A stretch of DNA of 60,583 nt from Coriobacteriaceae bacterium. GTDB lineage: Bacteria > Actinomycetota > Coriobacteriia > Coriobacteriales > Coriobacteriaceae. The stretch lies in assembly GCA_902364645.1 (NCBI GenBank), contig CABJEP010000007.1, forward strand, positions 1 through 60,583, in the 5' to 3' direction. Positions 45,914 to 54,491 of this stretch are shown piece after piece (the stretch's first letter is position 1; the number at the start of each line of letters is the position of its first letter). The translations under genes were made by a program, and so were the position numbers. Below the pieces are notes generated by a model, which saw only the letters and a list, made by a program, of their open reading frames with translations, was not told the origin of the DNA and made no database searches.

Positions 45914-45953
45914 ACAAAAAACGGGGCCCGATGCATTCGCACCGGACCCCGTT
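45914..45953 (-). terminator. Terminator of the MPKTGD protein gene
   Basis: On the reverse strand AACGGGGTCCG pairs with CGGGCCCCGTT (one G-U), followed by TTTTTGTTG. It lies 30-70 bases after the stop at 45985. Confidence 0.85.
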
Positions 45954-45984
45954 CCGACTCTTTAGTTATCTGGCAACCGAGAGG

Positions 45985-47796
45985 CTACTCCTCCGAGCTG
46001 TCCTCCCCAGAAGCTTTCTTCTGCTGATCGAGCTTATGCTTACCGCTCACGATGGACGTAGCGCCCAGCGTAGCCAAGCTCGCACTGGCAAGGCTCGCCA
46101 TCACGATCAAGTCGCCCGTCTTGGGCATATTGCCGCCAGATGACTTGGTCGTTGTAGTCGTCGTGGTTGTAGTGGTCACCGTCTTGGAGTCATTTTGCTC
46201 CTGAACCTGGTTATCAGCGCCGCTCTTGTCGTCGTCTTCGGACTGTTTCTTTTCGCCCTCGGTCTTGCTCTCGTCCTTCTTCTCAGATTCAGACTTCTTA
46301 TCCTCGTCCTTCTTCTGAGCGGACTTGTCGCCCTTCTCATCAGAGCTAGGACCCTTATCGGATTCAGCCTTCTCGGAAGCCTTGTCCTTTGAGTCGCCCT
46401 TTGCGGCCTCGGTCTTTTCCATGGAAACCTGATCAGAGTTGTCCTTGTTCTGAGTCGAGCCATTATTGACGCCAGCCATCAGCGAAGAGCCCAACGTAGA
46501 ACCAAGCTGCACGGAGAAAGAAGGCTTCTTGTCCGGCGAAGCAACGGGAGCGTCCGGCGCCTTATTCGAGTCGTCCTTGGAAGCATCGGAATCAGGGGTT
46601 GCGTCAGAGCCGAAGCCGTTGTTAGAGCCGGTGCCAACGGACGAATCGCTCGAACCAGTGGAAGAATCAGAGGAACCAGCGTCGGTCGAACCAGAGGCGG
46701 CGCTGTCCGTATTGCCGGCAGAGCTTGAAGACGAATCGCCCGCAGCAGAGCCGTTCAAATCGGAGCCGTTCGAGGTAGAGCCGTCGTTGGTAGTGCCGCC
46801 AGCAGAGCCATTACCGTCAGCATCGGTCGAGGGCGCATCCATCCTGTCATCGTTGACATCGTCACTCGAGTCGCCATTCGAATCAGGTGTCGGCGAGGGC
46901 GCCGGTGTGGGCTCGGGCTGCACGGGCGTCGCAGCGGCAGCCTCATCCTCGGCGATAAAAACCAAGCAGTCCTTCAGCTCATTTTTATAACGATTCTTCC
47001 AGCCCTCATGATACTGGGGCTGACTCGAAAACTTAGTGGCGACATTGTTGACCACGCTATTGGAGAGCGCCGTCACAAACTCGCGGTCGGACATATCGTT
47101 GGAAAGATTCGCCCAGCGGAAAAAGTCCCTGCAGCCACCGGTGCCGCACATGTTGGTGATGCTCCACACCATGCCCTTAACGCAATCGGCGCGGCCCGAA
47201 ATATCAATGCCCAGGCCGCTCTTGAGCCACGCCTCGGTCACCGCATAGTACGAGTTGTACGCATAGGCATCTTGAAGTGCTGAGAACTCAACAGGATCGG
47301 TGTTGTACGCACCTTGGAAGGCATCCTGCGCGATATGGCCCAGCTCGGTAAATTGGCCGTTCTCGTACATGGCATTGCTCGCGTTGGAAATCTCGCTGCC
47401 GCGATCAATCGCATCCTTGAGCATGCTGTATTTTTCGGGGTTGTAGTTGTAGGCCTGCTTCATAAACGGAATGAGCGACCAACGGCGGTCGAACTGGTAA
47501 TAGCCCAGCGCGTTATAACCGTCGCCATACGAAAAGCCCTGGTTGTAGTTGCCATGGCTCTCGTACTTGGTAAAGTACTTCATCTCGGGAGTCACGTTTA
47601 CAAACGAAACGCCCTGGACCGACCTCAGCACGCCCGAGAAGGACTGCTGGGTGTAGAGGCCTTTGTCGATATCGGTGGCATCCGAGGCAACGCCCGGCGT
47701 GGGTTCCTCGGCAGCGGCGGGCGCGGGCGCGGTAACGGCGCTAAACGAAAGCGCCAGCGTCAGGCCCGCGACAATAGCAGAATGCTTGGGCTGCAT
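45985..47796 (-). CDS. Large secreted, sortase-anchored surface protein
   Basis: 603 residues. Signal peptide at 1-29 ending in Ala-rich sequence; a folded region at ~60-285; then ~260 residues of Ser/Thr/Asp/Gly- and Lys/Glu-rich low complexity; a Thr run; and the C-terminal anchor NMPKTGD, a hydrophobic segment (LIVMASLASASLATLGA) and a basic tail. MPKTGD is an LPXTG-like sortase site in which Met replaces Leu. The folded region includes TKYESHGNYNQGFSYGDGYN and ALGYYQFDRRWSLIPFM, aromatic-rich and with a Glu reminiscent of lysozyme-like folds, but I cannot assign a family. GGAGG precedes the ATG, and a strong terminator follows. Probably a wall-attached enzyme or adhesin. Confidence 0.8.
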   Translation of the reverse strand: MQPKHSAIVAGLTLALSFSAVTAPAPAAAEEPTPGVASDATDIDKGLYTQQSFSGVLRSVQGVSFVNVTPEMKYFTKYESHGNYNQGFSYGDGYNALGYYQFDRRWSLIPFMKQAYNYNPEKYSMLKDAIDRGSEISNASNAMYENGQFTELGHIAQDAFQGAYNTDPVEFSALQDAYAYNSYYAVTEAWLKSGLGIDISGRADCVKGMVWSITNMCGTGGCRDFFRWANLSNDMSDREFVTALSNSVVNNVATKFSSQPQYHEGWKNRYKNELKDCLVFIAEDEAAAATPVQPEPTPAPSPTPDSNGDSSDDVNDDRMDAPSTDADGNGSAGGTTNDGSTSNGSDLNGSAAGDSSSSSAGNTDSAASGSTDAGSSDSSTGSSDSSVGTGSNNGFGSDATPDSDASKDDSNKAPDAPVASPDKKPSFSVQLGSTLGSSLMAGVNNGSTQNKDNSDQVSMEKTEAAKGDSKDKASEKAESDKGPSSDEKGDKSAQKKDEDKKSESEKKDESKTEGEKKQSEDDDKSGADNQVQEQNDSKTVTTTTTTTTTTKSSGGNMPKTGDLIVMASLASASLATLGATSIVSGKHKLDQQKKASGEDSSEE

Positions 47797-47935
47797 AAGA
47801 TCCTCCCTGCATTGGTGTAGTTAAAGTGCAGTTTGCAAAGATAAAACTAAGTATTGCAGCTCGCCCGTTGTTGCACAACAACCCCTCGGTAAACGGCAAC
47901 AACCCTCCGCGAAATCTTAAGGAATTGCGCTCAAC

Positions 47936-48367
47936 CTACAGCTTAATGTCAAAGTTGATCTCGGGGACGGCGGCCAAGTCGGCCAACGTCACGCCGTCGA
48001 CGTACTTTTCGATCACGTCGTCCAGACCGCGCCAGAACTTGACGGTCGAGCACAGATCGCTGCGGGCGCAACTGTTGTCGATGCCGTCGCACGCCACCGG
48101 AGCCGTGCTGCCCTCGACGGCGCGCAGGATGTCGCCGGCACGCACCTCGGCCGGGTCCTTGGCCATCATGTAGCCGCCGCCCTTGCCGCGCACGCTCTTA
48201 AGCAGGCCCGCCTTCATAAGCGGACGAACCAGCTGCTCCAGATACTTTTGCGAGATATGCTCGCGGTCGGCAACCTCGCGCAGGGCAATCTTGCCCTCGG
48301 CGTCGCCCAGCGCCGCGATATAGATCATCAGTCGGAGGGCATAGCGGCCCTTAGAAGAAATGAGCAT
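47936..48367 (-). CDS. Rrf2-family Fe-S regulator of the suf operon
   Basis: 143 residues. N-terminal winged helix: MLISSKGRYALRLMIYIAAL and REHISQKYLEQLVRPLMKAG, then SVRGKGGGYMMAKDP. VACDGIDNSCARSDLC carries three Cys spaced as in IscR/SufR-type cluster ligands, so it probably senses Fe-S status. The start is set at MLISSKG with GGAGGG upstream, not the longer in-frame ATG at 48415. It is divergent from sufC, and the regulators of this class in Gram-positives usually repress the suf operon. Length fits the family. Confidence 0.9.
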   Translation of the reverse strand: MLISSKGRYALRLMIYIAALGDAEGKIALREVADREHISQKYLEQLVRPLMKAGLLKSVRGKGGGYMMAKDPAEVRAGDILRAVEGSTAPVACDGIDNSCARSDLCSTVKFWRGLDDVIEKYVDGVTLADLAAVPEINFDIKL

Positions 48368-48388
48368 ACCTACCCTCCCATCGTTACT

Positions 48389-48456
48389 GGGACAAAACCA
48401 GGCTTGTTTGCCCAAATCCTATGCACGCGGGGCAAACAAACCTGATTTTATGTCCC
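48389..48456. repeat. 68-bp near-perfect palindrome (REPIN-like)
   Basis: GGGAC, AAAA and CAGGCTTGTTTGCCC on the left (48389-48413) are answered on the right (48430-48456) by GGGCAAACAAACCTG, TTTT and GTCCC. The inner 15 bases match with one G-U and the loop is ~16 bases. It lies in the rrf2/sufC divergent gap. A related half-unit recurs at 53813-53840. Could be a REP-like element or a large operator. Confidence 0.75.
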
Positions 48457-48477
48457 TCATCTAAAAAGTCGAGTGGA

Positions 48478-48521
48478 TTAGTCGGGTTTTCCCTTGACTA
48501 ACGCCGAACCCATAGTAACTT
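48478..48521 (+). promoter_or_regulatory. suf promoter with candidate Rrf2 operator
   Basis: TTAGTC (48478-48483) and GACTAA (48496-48501) form an inverted repeat with 12 bases between. It overlaps a -35-like TTGACT (48494-48499); TAACTT (48516-48521) is a weak -10 with a 16-base spacer. TTGACTAA and TAGTCGGG resemble IscR-type half sites. Transcription would start near 48528, 58 bases before sufC. Confidence 0.5.
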
Positions 48522-48585
48522 TATTCCGAGAAGATTCCTAGGGTTTAGTACACCTATGAGTACACCATATACAGAGAGGGACAGC

Positions 48586-49386
48586 ATGAGCGCAAATCCG
48601 CTGCTTTCCATCGAAGGTCTGACCGCCTCCGTGGACGAGAAGACCATCCTCCACAACGTCAACCTTAACGTCGCCGCCGGCGAGACCCACGTGCTGATGG
48701 GACCCAACGGCGCCGGCAAGTCCACCCTCGGCCACCTGGTCATGGGCGACCCCGTTTACACGGTCAACGACGGCCGCATCGTCTTTGACGGCCAAGACAT
48801 CACCGAGCTCACCACCGACAAGCGTTCGCGCGCCGGCCTGTTCCTGAGCTTCCAGGCTCCGGTCGAGATCCCGGGCGTGCCGCTGTCGAGCTTTTTGCGC
48901 GCCAGCATCGCCGGCCGCCCCGGCCTGGAGATGAAGGGCAAGGAGTTCCGCCGTCGCGTCAAGGAGCTCGCGGCCGAGCTCAACATGGACACCGCCTACC
49001 TCAACCGCGAGCTGGGCGTGGGCTTCTCGGGCGGCGAGAAGAAGAAGGTCGAGATGCTCCAGCTCCTGCTGCTGCAGCCCAAGCTCGCCATCCTGGACGA
49101 AACCGACTCCGGCCTGGACGTCGACGCCCTGTCCACCGTCAGCCACGGCATGGACGCCTACCGCAAGAGCTGCGACGGCTCCATGCTCATCATCACGCAC
49201 AACACGCGCATCCTGGAGCATCTGGATGTCGACCGCGTCCACGTTATGGTCAAGGGCCACATCGTGCGCGAGGACGACGCCTCGCTCATCCCCTGGATCG
49301 ACAAGAACGGCTTTGAGACCTTCGAGCGCGAGGCCGCCGAGCAGCGCGCCCAGGCCGAGGCCGCCGCTGCCGAGCAGCAGGCGTAA
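48586..49386 (+). CDS. sufC: SUF Fe-S assembly ATPase SufC
   Basis: 266 residues, an ABC-type ATPase that powers the SufBCD scaffold in the cytoplasm. Walker A GPNGAGKSTLGHLVMG near residue 36, the signature FSGGEKKKVEMLQ near residue 148, Walker B KLAILDETDSGLDVDAL near residue 168 and the H-loop IITHNTRIL are all present. Start at MSANPLL with GAGAGGG upstream, rather than an ATG ten codons earlier. First gene of the operon sufCBDSU, 12 bases before sufB. The C-terminal tail is Ala/Glu/Gln-rich. Confidence 0.97.
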   Translation: MSANPLLSIEGLTASVDEKTILHNVNLNVAAGETHVLMGPNGAGKSTLGHLVMGDPVYTVNDGRIVFDGQDITELTTDKRSRAGLFLSFQAPVEIPGVPLSSFLRASIAGRPGLEMKGKEFRRRVKELAAELNMDTAYLNRELGVGFSGGEKKKVEMLQLLLLQPKLAILDETDSGLDVDALSTVSHGMDAYRKSCDGSMLIITHNTRILEHLDVDRVHVMVKGHIVREDDASLIPWIDKNGFETFEREAAEQRAQAEAAAAEQQA

Positions 49387-49398
49387 AGGGGCGATGCA

Positions 49399-50811
49399 AT
49401 GACCAAGAACCGCACCGAGGTCGCGGACATCGACCGCAGCCTCTACGACTTCACCTATGGCGAGGAGGGATTCGAGCGCCTCGATGCCGGCATCACGCCC
49501 GACATCGTGCGCGAGATCAGCGCAAAGAAGGACGAGCCGCAGTGGATGCTCGACCTGCGCTTAAAGTCCCTCGAGATCTTCAACCGCTTCCCGGACCCGA
49601 CGTGGGGCCCCTCCATCGAGGGCCTGGACATGGGCAACATCGTCACCTACGTTAAGCCAAACACCGACCAAAAGCACGACTGGGAGTCGGTGCCCGACGA
49701 CATCAAGAACACCTTTGAGCGCCTGGGCATCCCCGAGGCCGAGCGCAGCTACCTGGCGGGCGTCGGCGCACAGTACGACTCCGAGCTGGTCTACCACAAC
49801 ATGCAGGACACCGCGTCCAAGATGGGCATCGTCTACTCCGGCATCGAGGAGGCCCTGCACGACCCGCAGTGGGAGCCGCTCATCCACGAGAAGTTTATGA
49901 CGCTCATCCCGCCCACCGACCACAAGTTTGCGGCCCTGCACGGCGCCGTGTGGTCGGGCGGCTCGTTTGTCTACGTGCCCAAGGGCACCAAACTCGACTT
50001 CCCGCTGCAGAGCTACTTCCGCCTCAACGCCAAGGGCGCCGGCCAGTTTGAGCACACGCTCATCATCGTCGAGGATGACGCCGACCTGCACTTTATCGAG
50101 GGCTGCTCCGCGCCCAAGTACAACGTGGCCAACCTCCATGCCGGTGCCGTCGAGCTCTTTGTGGGCAAGCGCGCGCACCTGCGCTACTCGACCATCGAAA
50201 ACTGGTCCAAGAACATGTACAACCTCAACACCAAGCGTGCGCGTGTGGACGAGGACGGCGACATCGAGTGGATCAGCGGCTCCTTCGGCAGCCATGTGGG
50301 CTACCTCTACCCCATGAGCGTGCTCAACGGCCGCCGCGCCCGGTCGAGCTTTACCGGCATCACCTTTGCCGGCGCCGGCCAGAACCTGGATACCGGCTGC
50401 AAGGTCGTGCTCAACGCGCCCGAGACCTCGGCGACCGTCGAGACCAAGGGCATCTCCAAGAGCGGCGGCATCCAGACCTTCCGCAGCTCTATCGTGGCCA
50501 CGCCCAAGGCCGAGGGTTCCAAGGCAACCGTGAGCTGCCAGTCGCTGATGCTCGACGACCAAAGCCGCTCCGATACCATCCCCGCCATGGACATCCGCGC
50601 CAAGAACGTCGACATCGGCCACGAGGCCACCATCGGCCGCATCGGCGACGACAAGGTGTTCTACCTGATGAGCCGCGGTATCTCGGAGGAAGAGGCCCGC
50701 ACCATGATCGTCAACGGCTTTGCCAACCCGGTCTCCAAGGAGCTGCCGCTTGAGTACGCCGTCGAGATGAACAACCTGATCAAGCTCGAGATGGAAGGAG
50801 CGATCGGATAA
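49399..50811 (+). CDS. sufB: SUF scaffold protein SufB
   Basis: 470 residues, usual length. Core Fe-S scaffold that works with SufC and SufD. Conserved stretches: SGIEEALHDPQWEPLI, VWSGGSFVYVPKGTKLDFPL, GCSAPKYNVANLHAGAVELF, and the C-terminal HEATIGRIGDDKVFYLMSRG shared with SufD. GGGG upstream of the ATG. Its stop overlaps the sufD start by 1 base (TAATG), so translation is coupled. Confidence 0.97.
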   Translation: MTKNRTEVADIDRSLYDFTYGEEGFERLDAGITPDIVREISAKKDEPQWMLDLRLKSLEIFNRFPDPTWGPSIEGLDMGNIVTYVKPNTDQKHDWESVPDDIKNTFERLGIPEAERSYLAGVGAQYDSELVYHNMQDTASKMGIVYSGIEEALHDPQWEPLIHEKFMTLIPPTDHKFAALHGAVWSGGSFVYVPKGTKLDFPLQSYFRLNAKGAGQFEHTLIIVEDDADLHFIEGCSAPKYNVANLHAGAVELFVGKRAHLRYSTIENWSKNMYNLNTKRARVDEDGDIEWISGSFGSHVGYLYPMSVLNGRRARSSFTGITFAGAGQNLDTGCKVVLNAPETSATVETKGISKSGGIQTFRSSIVATPKAEGSKATVSCQSLMLDDQSRSDTIPAMDIRAKNVDIGHEATIGRIGDDKVFYLMSRGISEEEARTMIVNGFANPVSKELPLEYAVEMNNLIKLEMEGAIG

Positions 50812-52082
50812 TGAAACAGGAAACCAACACCGCTGCCACCACGCTCGAGCAGGTCAACGCTATGCCGGCAGCAACTTGGGGTTGGCTCAAGATGAACCAG
50901 ACCAAGCTCGAGCTTTCGGACGAGCTTGTCACCGCTCCCGCCGAGGCCGTTGAGGTCGAGGGCCTGGACGAGCAGTTTGCCGGCACGGCCGACGCCTTCG
51001 ACGCCGCCATGGAAGCCATGGCCGAGCGCTTCCCCGAGCGCCGTGCCGCTGCCCCCGGTGATGCCGCCGATCGCGCCCGCATCACGCCCGAGACCGAGCT
51101 CGACGTGCCCGCTACCTCCGTCTACCAGGCCGGCGCCATCAAGCTCGAGGAGGAACTTTCCCCCGCCGAGGCATTCGAGACCGGCATGGGCGAGGCTGCC
51201 TACACCTACTTGACCGACCACGCTACCAAGCGCATCGTCATCGATGTGCCCGCATACAAGCACGTCACGGCTACCGTGCGCGTGAGTGGCGTCGACGCAG
51301 CGGCTGCGATTGCCGCCATCGATGTCGTCGCCCGCCCGCAGGCAACGCTCGACTTGCAGATCGCCCTGGACTCCCCCGTTACCGGCGAGGGCGTCGTGGG
51401 CTCCGTGCTGCGCGTGTGCGCCCACGAGTACGCCACCGTCAATGCGACCTGCACGCAGACGCTCGACGACAGCTGGATCGCGCTCGACGACACCGGCCTG
51501 TTCCTGGACGAGGGCGCGCGCGTCAACGTGCAGCACACCGTCCTGGGTGCCGGCGCCAGCGCCACCGGCCTTGCCGGCGACCTGCTGGGCGACACCGCCA
51601 AGGTGACCATCGATACCGATTACCTGGGCGCCCGCGAGCAGGTGCGCGACTTTAACTACGAGTTGCGCCACCGCGGCCGCAAGACCGAGTGCGAGATCGA
51701 CGCCAACGGCGTGCTGACCGGCACGTCCAAGAAGGTCTACCGCGGCACCATCGACCTCGTGCACGGTTGCAAGGGCGCAACCGGCACCGAGCGCGAGACC
51801 GTGCTGCTCGCCAACAAGGGCGTCGACAACAAGACCGTCCCCGTCATCCTGTGCGACGAGGACGACGTCGCCGGCAACCACGGCGCCACCATCGGCCACG
51901 TCCGCGACGAGCAGCTGTTCTACCTCGCCTGCCGCGGCCTTGACCAAAACGCCGCCGAGGATCTGTTCATCCGCGCCAAGCTGGAGGACGCCGCGCTTTC
52001 CGCCACCGATGAGCGCACCCGCGCTGCCGTCGTCCGCCTGGGCAACAACCTGATCGATAACTTTGAAGAGGAGCTCGCATGA
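50811..52082 (+). CDS. sufD: SUF scaffold protein SufD
   Basis: 423 residues, paralogue of SufB that completes the SufBC2D complex. The C-terminal beta-helix is recognisable: GTIDLVHGCKGATGTERETV and the hallmark GNHGATIGHVRDEQLFYLAC. The N-terminal half is Ala/Glu-rich and variable, as usual. It overlaps sufB by 1 base at its start and sufS by 4 bases (ATGA) at its end. Confidence 0.93.
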   Translation: MKQETNTAATTLEQVNAMPAATWGWLKMNQTKLELSDELVTAPAEAVEVEGLDEQFAGTADAFDAAMEAMAERFPERRAAAPGDAADRARITPETELDVPATSVYQAGAIKLEEELSPAEAFETGMGEAAYTYLTDHATKRIVIDVPAYKHVTATVRVSGVDAAAAIAAIDVVARPQATLDLQIALDSPVTGEGVVGSVLRVCAHEYATVNATCTQTLDDSWIALDDTGLFLDEGARVNVQHTVLGAGASATGLAGDLLGDTAKVTIDTDYLGAREQVRDFNYELRHRGRKTECEIDANGVLTGTSKKVYRGTIDLVHGCKGATGTERETVLLANKGVDNKTVPVILCDEDDVAGNHGATIGHVRDEQLFYLACRGLDQNAAEDLFIRAKLEDAALSATDERTRAAVVRLGNNLIDNFEEELA

Positions 52083-53404
52083 TCGATACCGAGCACGTTA
52101 AATGCGATACCTGCACCGCCCCCGAGCCCATGGAGCTCGACGCCAGCGACGAGGCCTCGCGCGGCTGGCCCACCGTCGACATCGAGACTAATCCATACAA
52201 GGCACAGTTCCCGCTGTTCCAGCAACACCCCGAGATCGCCTTCCTCGATAGCGCCGCCACCGCGCAGCGCCCCGCCTGCGTGCTCGACGCCGAGCGCGAT
52301 TTCTACCAGCGCATGAACGCCAACCCCCTGCGCGGCCTGTATTCGCTGTCCGTCGAGGCCACCGATGCCATCGCCAAGGTCCGCCAGCAGATCGCCGACC
52401 TCATCGGCGCCGCCCAGGCCAACGAAGTCGTCTTCACCCGCAACACCAGCGAGTCGCTCAACCTGGTCGCTAAGAGCTTTGCGCCCACGGTGCTGGAGCC
52501 CGGCGACGAGGTCGTCATCACCATCATGGAGCACCACTCCAACCTGATTCCGTGGCAGCAGGTCTGCCGCGAGACCGGTGCCAAGCTCGTCTACCTCTAT
52601 CCCACCAAGACCGGCCAGCTCACCACCGAGGAGGTCCTGGCCAAGGTGGGTCCCAAGACCAAGATTCTGGCCGTGGGTCAGGTCTCCAACGTGCTGGGCG
52701 TCGAGAACCCGGTCAAGAACCTCGGCAAGCTCGTGCACAAGTACGGCGGCTATCTGGTCGTCGACGGCGCGCAGTCGCTGCCGCACATGCCGGTCGATGT
52801 GGCCGACCTGGGCGCCGACTTCTTTGCCTTTAGCGCGCACAAGGCCATGGGCCCCATGGGCATCGGCGTGCTGTGGGGCAAGATGGACCTGTTCAACGCC
52901 ATGCCGCCCATGCTCACCGGCGGCGAGATGATCGAATCTGTTACCGAGCAGGACGCCGTCTGGGCGCCCGTTCCCGAGAAATTCGAGGCCGGCACACAGG
53001 ACGCCGCCGGCATCTTCGCCACGGGCGCGGCACTCGACTACCTGGTCAACACGGTGGGTTACGAGAACATCCAGGCCCGCGAGCAGGCACTCGTCCACTA
53101 TCTGATTGGCGAACTCATGCAGCTCGACTTTGTCCAAATCATCGGCTCCATCTATTGGGACAACCACCACGGCGTTGTGAGCTTTAACGTCAAGGGCATC
53201 CACCCGCACGACGTCGCGAGCATCATGGACATGGACGGCGTCTGCATCCGCGCCGGTCACCACTGCGCGCAGCCGCTGCTTACCTGGCTGGGTGTCGAAA
53301 ACCTTGCTTGTTGCCGCGCCAGCGTGGCCTTCTACAACGACAAGGCCGACATCGACAAGTTCATCGCCGGCCTGCATCACGTTTGGAGCACGTTCAATGG
53401 GTAA
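52079..53404 (+). CDS. sufS: Cysteine desulfurase SufS
   Basis: 441 residues. PLP enzyme that removes sulfur from cysteine for cluster building. FLDSAATAQRP near residue 55, VVFTRNTSESLNLVAKS near residue 117, the PLP-lysine region FFAFSAHKAMGPMGIGVLWG near residue 247, and the catalytic Cys in RAGHHCAQPLL near residue 390 are all present. It carries ~35 extra N-terminal residues with two Cys (CDTCTAPEP). Overlaps sufU by 8 bases. Confidence 0.96.
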   Translation: MIDTEHVKCDTCTAPEPMELDASDEASRGWPTVDIETNPYKAQFPLFQQHPEIAFLDSAATAQRPACVLDAERDFYQRMNANPLRGLYSLSVEATDAIAKVRQQIADLIGAAQANEVVFTRNTSESLNLVAKSFAPTVLEPGDEVVITIMEHHSNLIPWQQVCRETGAKLVYLYPTKTGQLTTEEVLAKVGPKTKILAVGQVSNVLGVENPVKNLGKLVHKYGGYLVVDGAQSLPHMPVDVADLGADFFAFSAHKAMGPMGIGVLWGKMDLFNAMPPMLTGGEMIESVTEQDAVWAPVPEKFEAGTQDAAGIFATGAALDYLVNTVGYENIQAREQALVHYLIGELMQLDFVQIIGSIYWDNHHGVVSFNVKGIHPHDVASIMDMDGVCIRAGHHCAQPLLTWLGVENLACCRASVAFYNDKADIDKFIAGLHHVWSTFNG

Positions 53405-53831
53405 TCTGTACACCTCCACCACATTTATGGAGCACAACTCGCACCCCGACTATAAGTACGAGATGGATGCTCCCACGCACGAGCACGACGGCATCAACCC
53501 CAGCTGCGGCGACGAGCTCACCCTGCAGCTGCGCGTCGAGAACGGCGTGATCGAGGAGGCCTCCTTTACCGGCCACGGCTGCGCCATCAGTCAGGCCAGT
53601 GCCGACATCATGGCCGACCTCATCACCGGCGAGACCGTCGAGGAAGCTCACCGCCTGGCAGAGCTCTTCCTCGCCATGATCCGCGGCGAGCAGCTCTCCG
53701 AGGAGGACCTGGAAGACCTGGACGAAGCCGCCCAGCTCCAGGACATCTCGCACATGCCCGCCCGCGTCAAGTGCGCCGAGCTCGCCTGGCGCACCCTCGA
53801 CGGCATGCTCGAGGGGCAAACAAACCAGTAG
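53397..53831 (+). CDS. sufU: Zinc-dependent sulfur-transfer protein SufU
   Basis: 144 residues. Partner of SufS in Gram-positives, accepting persulfide from the desulfurase. The three conserved Cys are in NPSCGDELTL, GHGCAISQASADIM and ARVKCAELAWRTL, with the Asp of the zinc site in CGDE. Start at MGNLYTS, overlapping the sufS end. Its last codons contain a half-copy of the REP-like motif of 48389-48456. Last gene of the operon, followed by a strong terminator. Confidence 0.95.
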   Translation: MGNLYTSTTFMEHNSHPDYKYEMDAPTHEHDGINPSCGDELTLQLRVENGVIEEASFTGHGCAISQASADIMADLITGETVEEAHRLAELFLAMIRGEQLSEEDLEDLDEAAQLQDISHMPARVKCAELAWRTLDGMLEGQTNQ

Positions 53832-53840
53832 TTTATGCCC
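53813..53840. repeat. Half-unit of the REP-like motif at the sufU end
   Basis: GGGGCAAACAAACC at 53813-53826 is identical to 48429-48442, and TTTATG.CCC follows at nearly the same spacing in both. Here it overlaps the sufU stop codon. There is no opposite arm. Confidence 0.6.
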
Positions 53841-53863
53841 CGAATCCAAGGTTTTTGATTGCC

Positions 53864-53893
53864 GAGCCGCCCGATACGGGCGGCTCTGTTTTT
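53864..53893 (+). terminator. Terminator of the suf operon
   Basis: GAGCCGCCCG (53864-53873) pairs exactly with CGGGCGGCTC (53877-53886), followed by TGTTTTTA. Confidence 0.95.
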
Positions 53894-54491
53894 ACCTAAT
53901 GAGCGCGAACGCACAAAGTCCGCGCGTCCGGCGCCCCGTCTGACATTTGCCACACAGCCAGACGCGAGCACGGGCGTTTTCCACAGCACCAAAGGCCTGC
54001 GGCAGGGCCCCGGGCCCGCCAAGCAATGCGCCAAGCCCCGTTCTGCGAAGCTCCGACTCGCTTCGCGCCTGCCGCAGACGGGTCCCATAGGGAGCGGCGT
54101 GCATTTTTGCGAGTATTCAGCACGCCAAGCTGTGTGTATACGCATCGAAAGCGTTAATCAACGTCTTTAGGCGCATATATATTGTGTTTTAGAACAAGCA
54201 TCGCGGTCTGACGGGACGCAGGCACGTGCTTCGGGGGCGCAACGGCGGGAATCAATAGCTTCGGGACCCGTATGTTGCAAGATTGCGGCGGTGCCGACAG
54301 CAACACGATGCTGAAAACTCCGTTTTTTGCACGGCGCAGACGGGGGTAGGCACGGGCAAACCCGGACCGAGCCGTTATTTTATGCAAGATGACGATTGTT
54401 CTATGCATATTAAGAAGTGCAGTTACCGTACCAAGCTTTTGAACGCTGGTTGCGGCGTATGGACGACCCCAGCTGCGATGAACAGGCGACC
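53894..54491. other. 600-base gap with two inverted copies of a 29-base motif
   Basis: No gene seen. The motif TGCTGAA(T/A)ACTC, seven variable bases, TGCACG(C/G)CGC occurs on the reverse strand at 54094-54122 and on the forward strand at 54309-54337. The first copy is also flanked by a 7-bp inverted repeat (GGCGTGC at 54096 and GCACGCC at 54120). They lie beside the RAYT-like gene, whose relatives act on such elements. Confidence 0.55.

Noticed and set aside
49561..53437. Several long open frames on the - strand opposite sufB, sufD and sufS (up to 505 codons)
   Set aside because: They mirror high-GC third codon positions of intact suf genes, are made of Val/Asp/His/Gly repeats and have no start signals.
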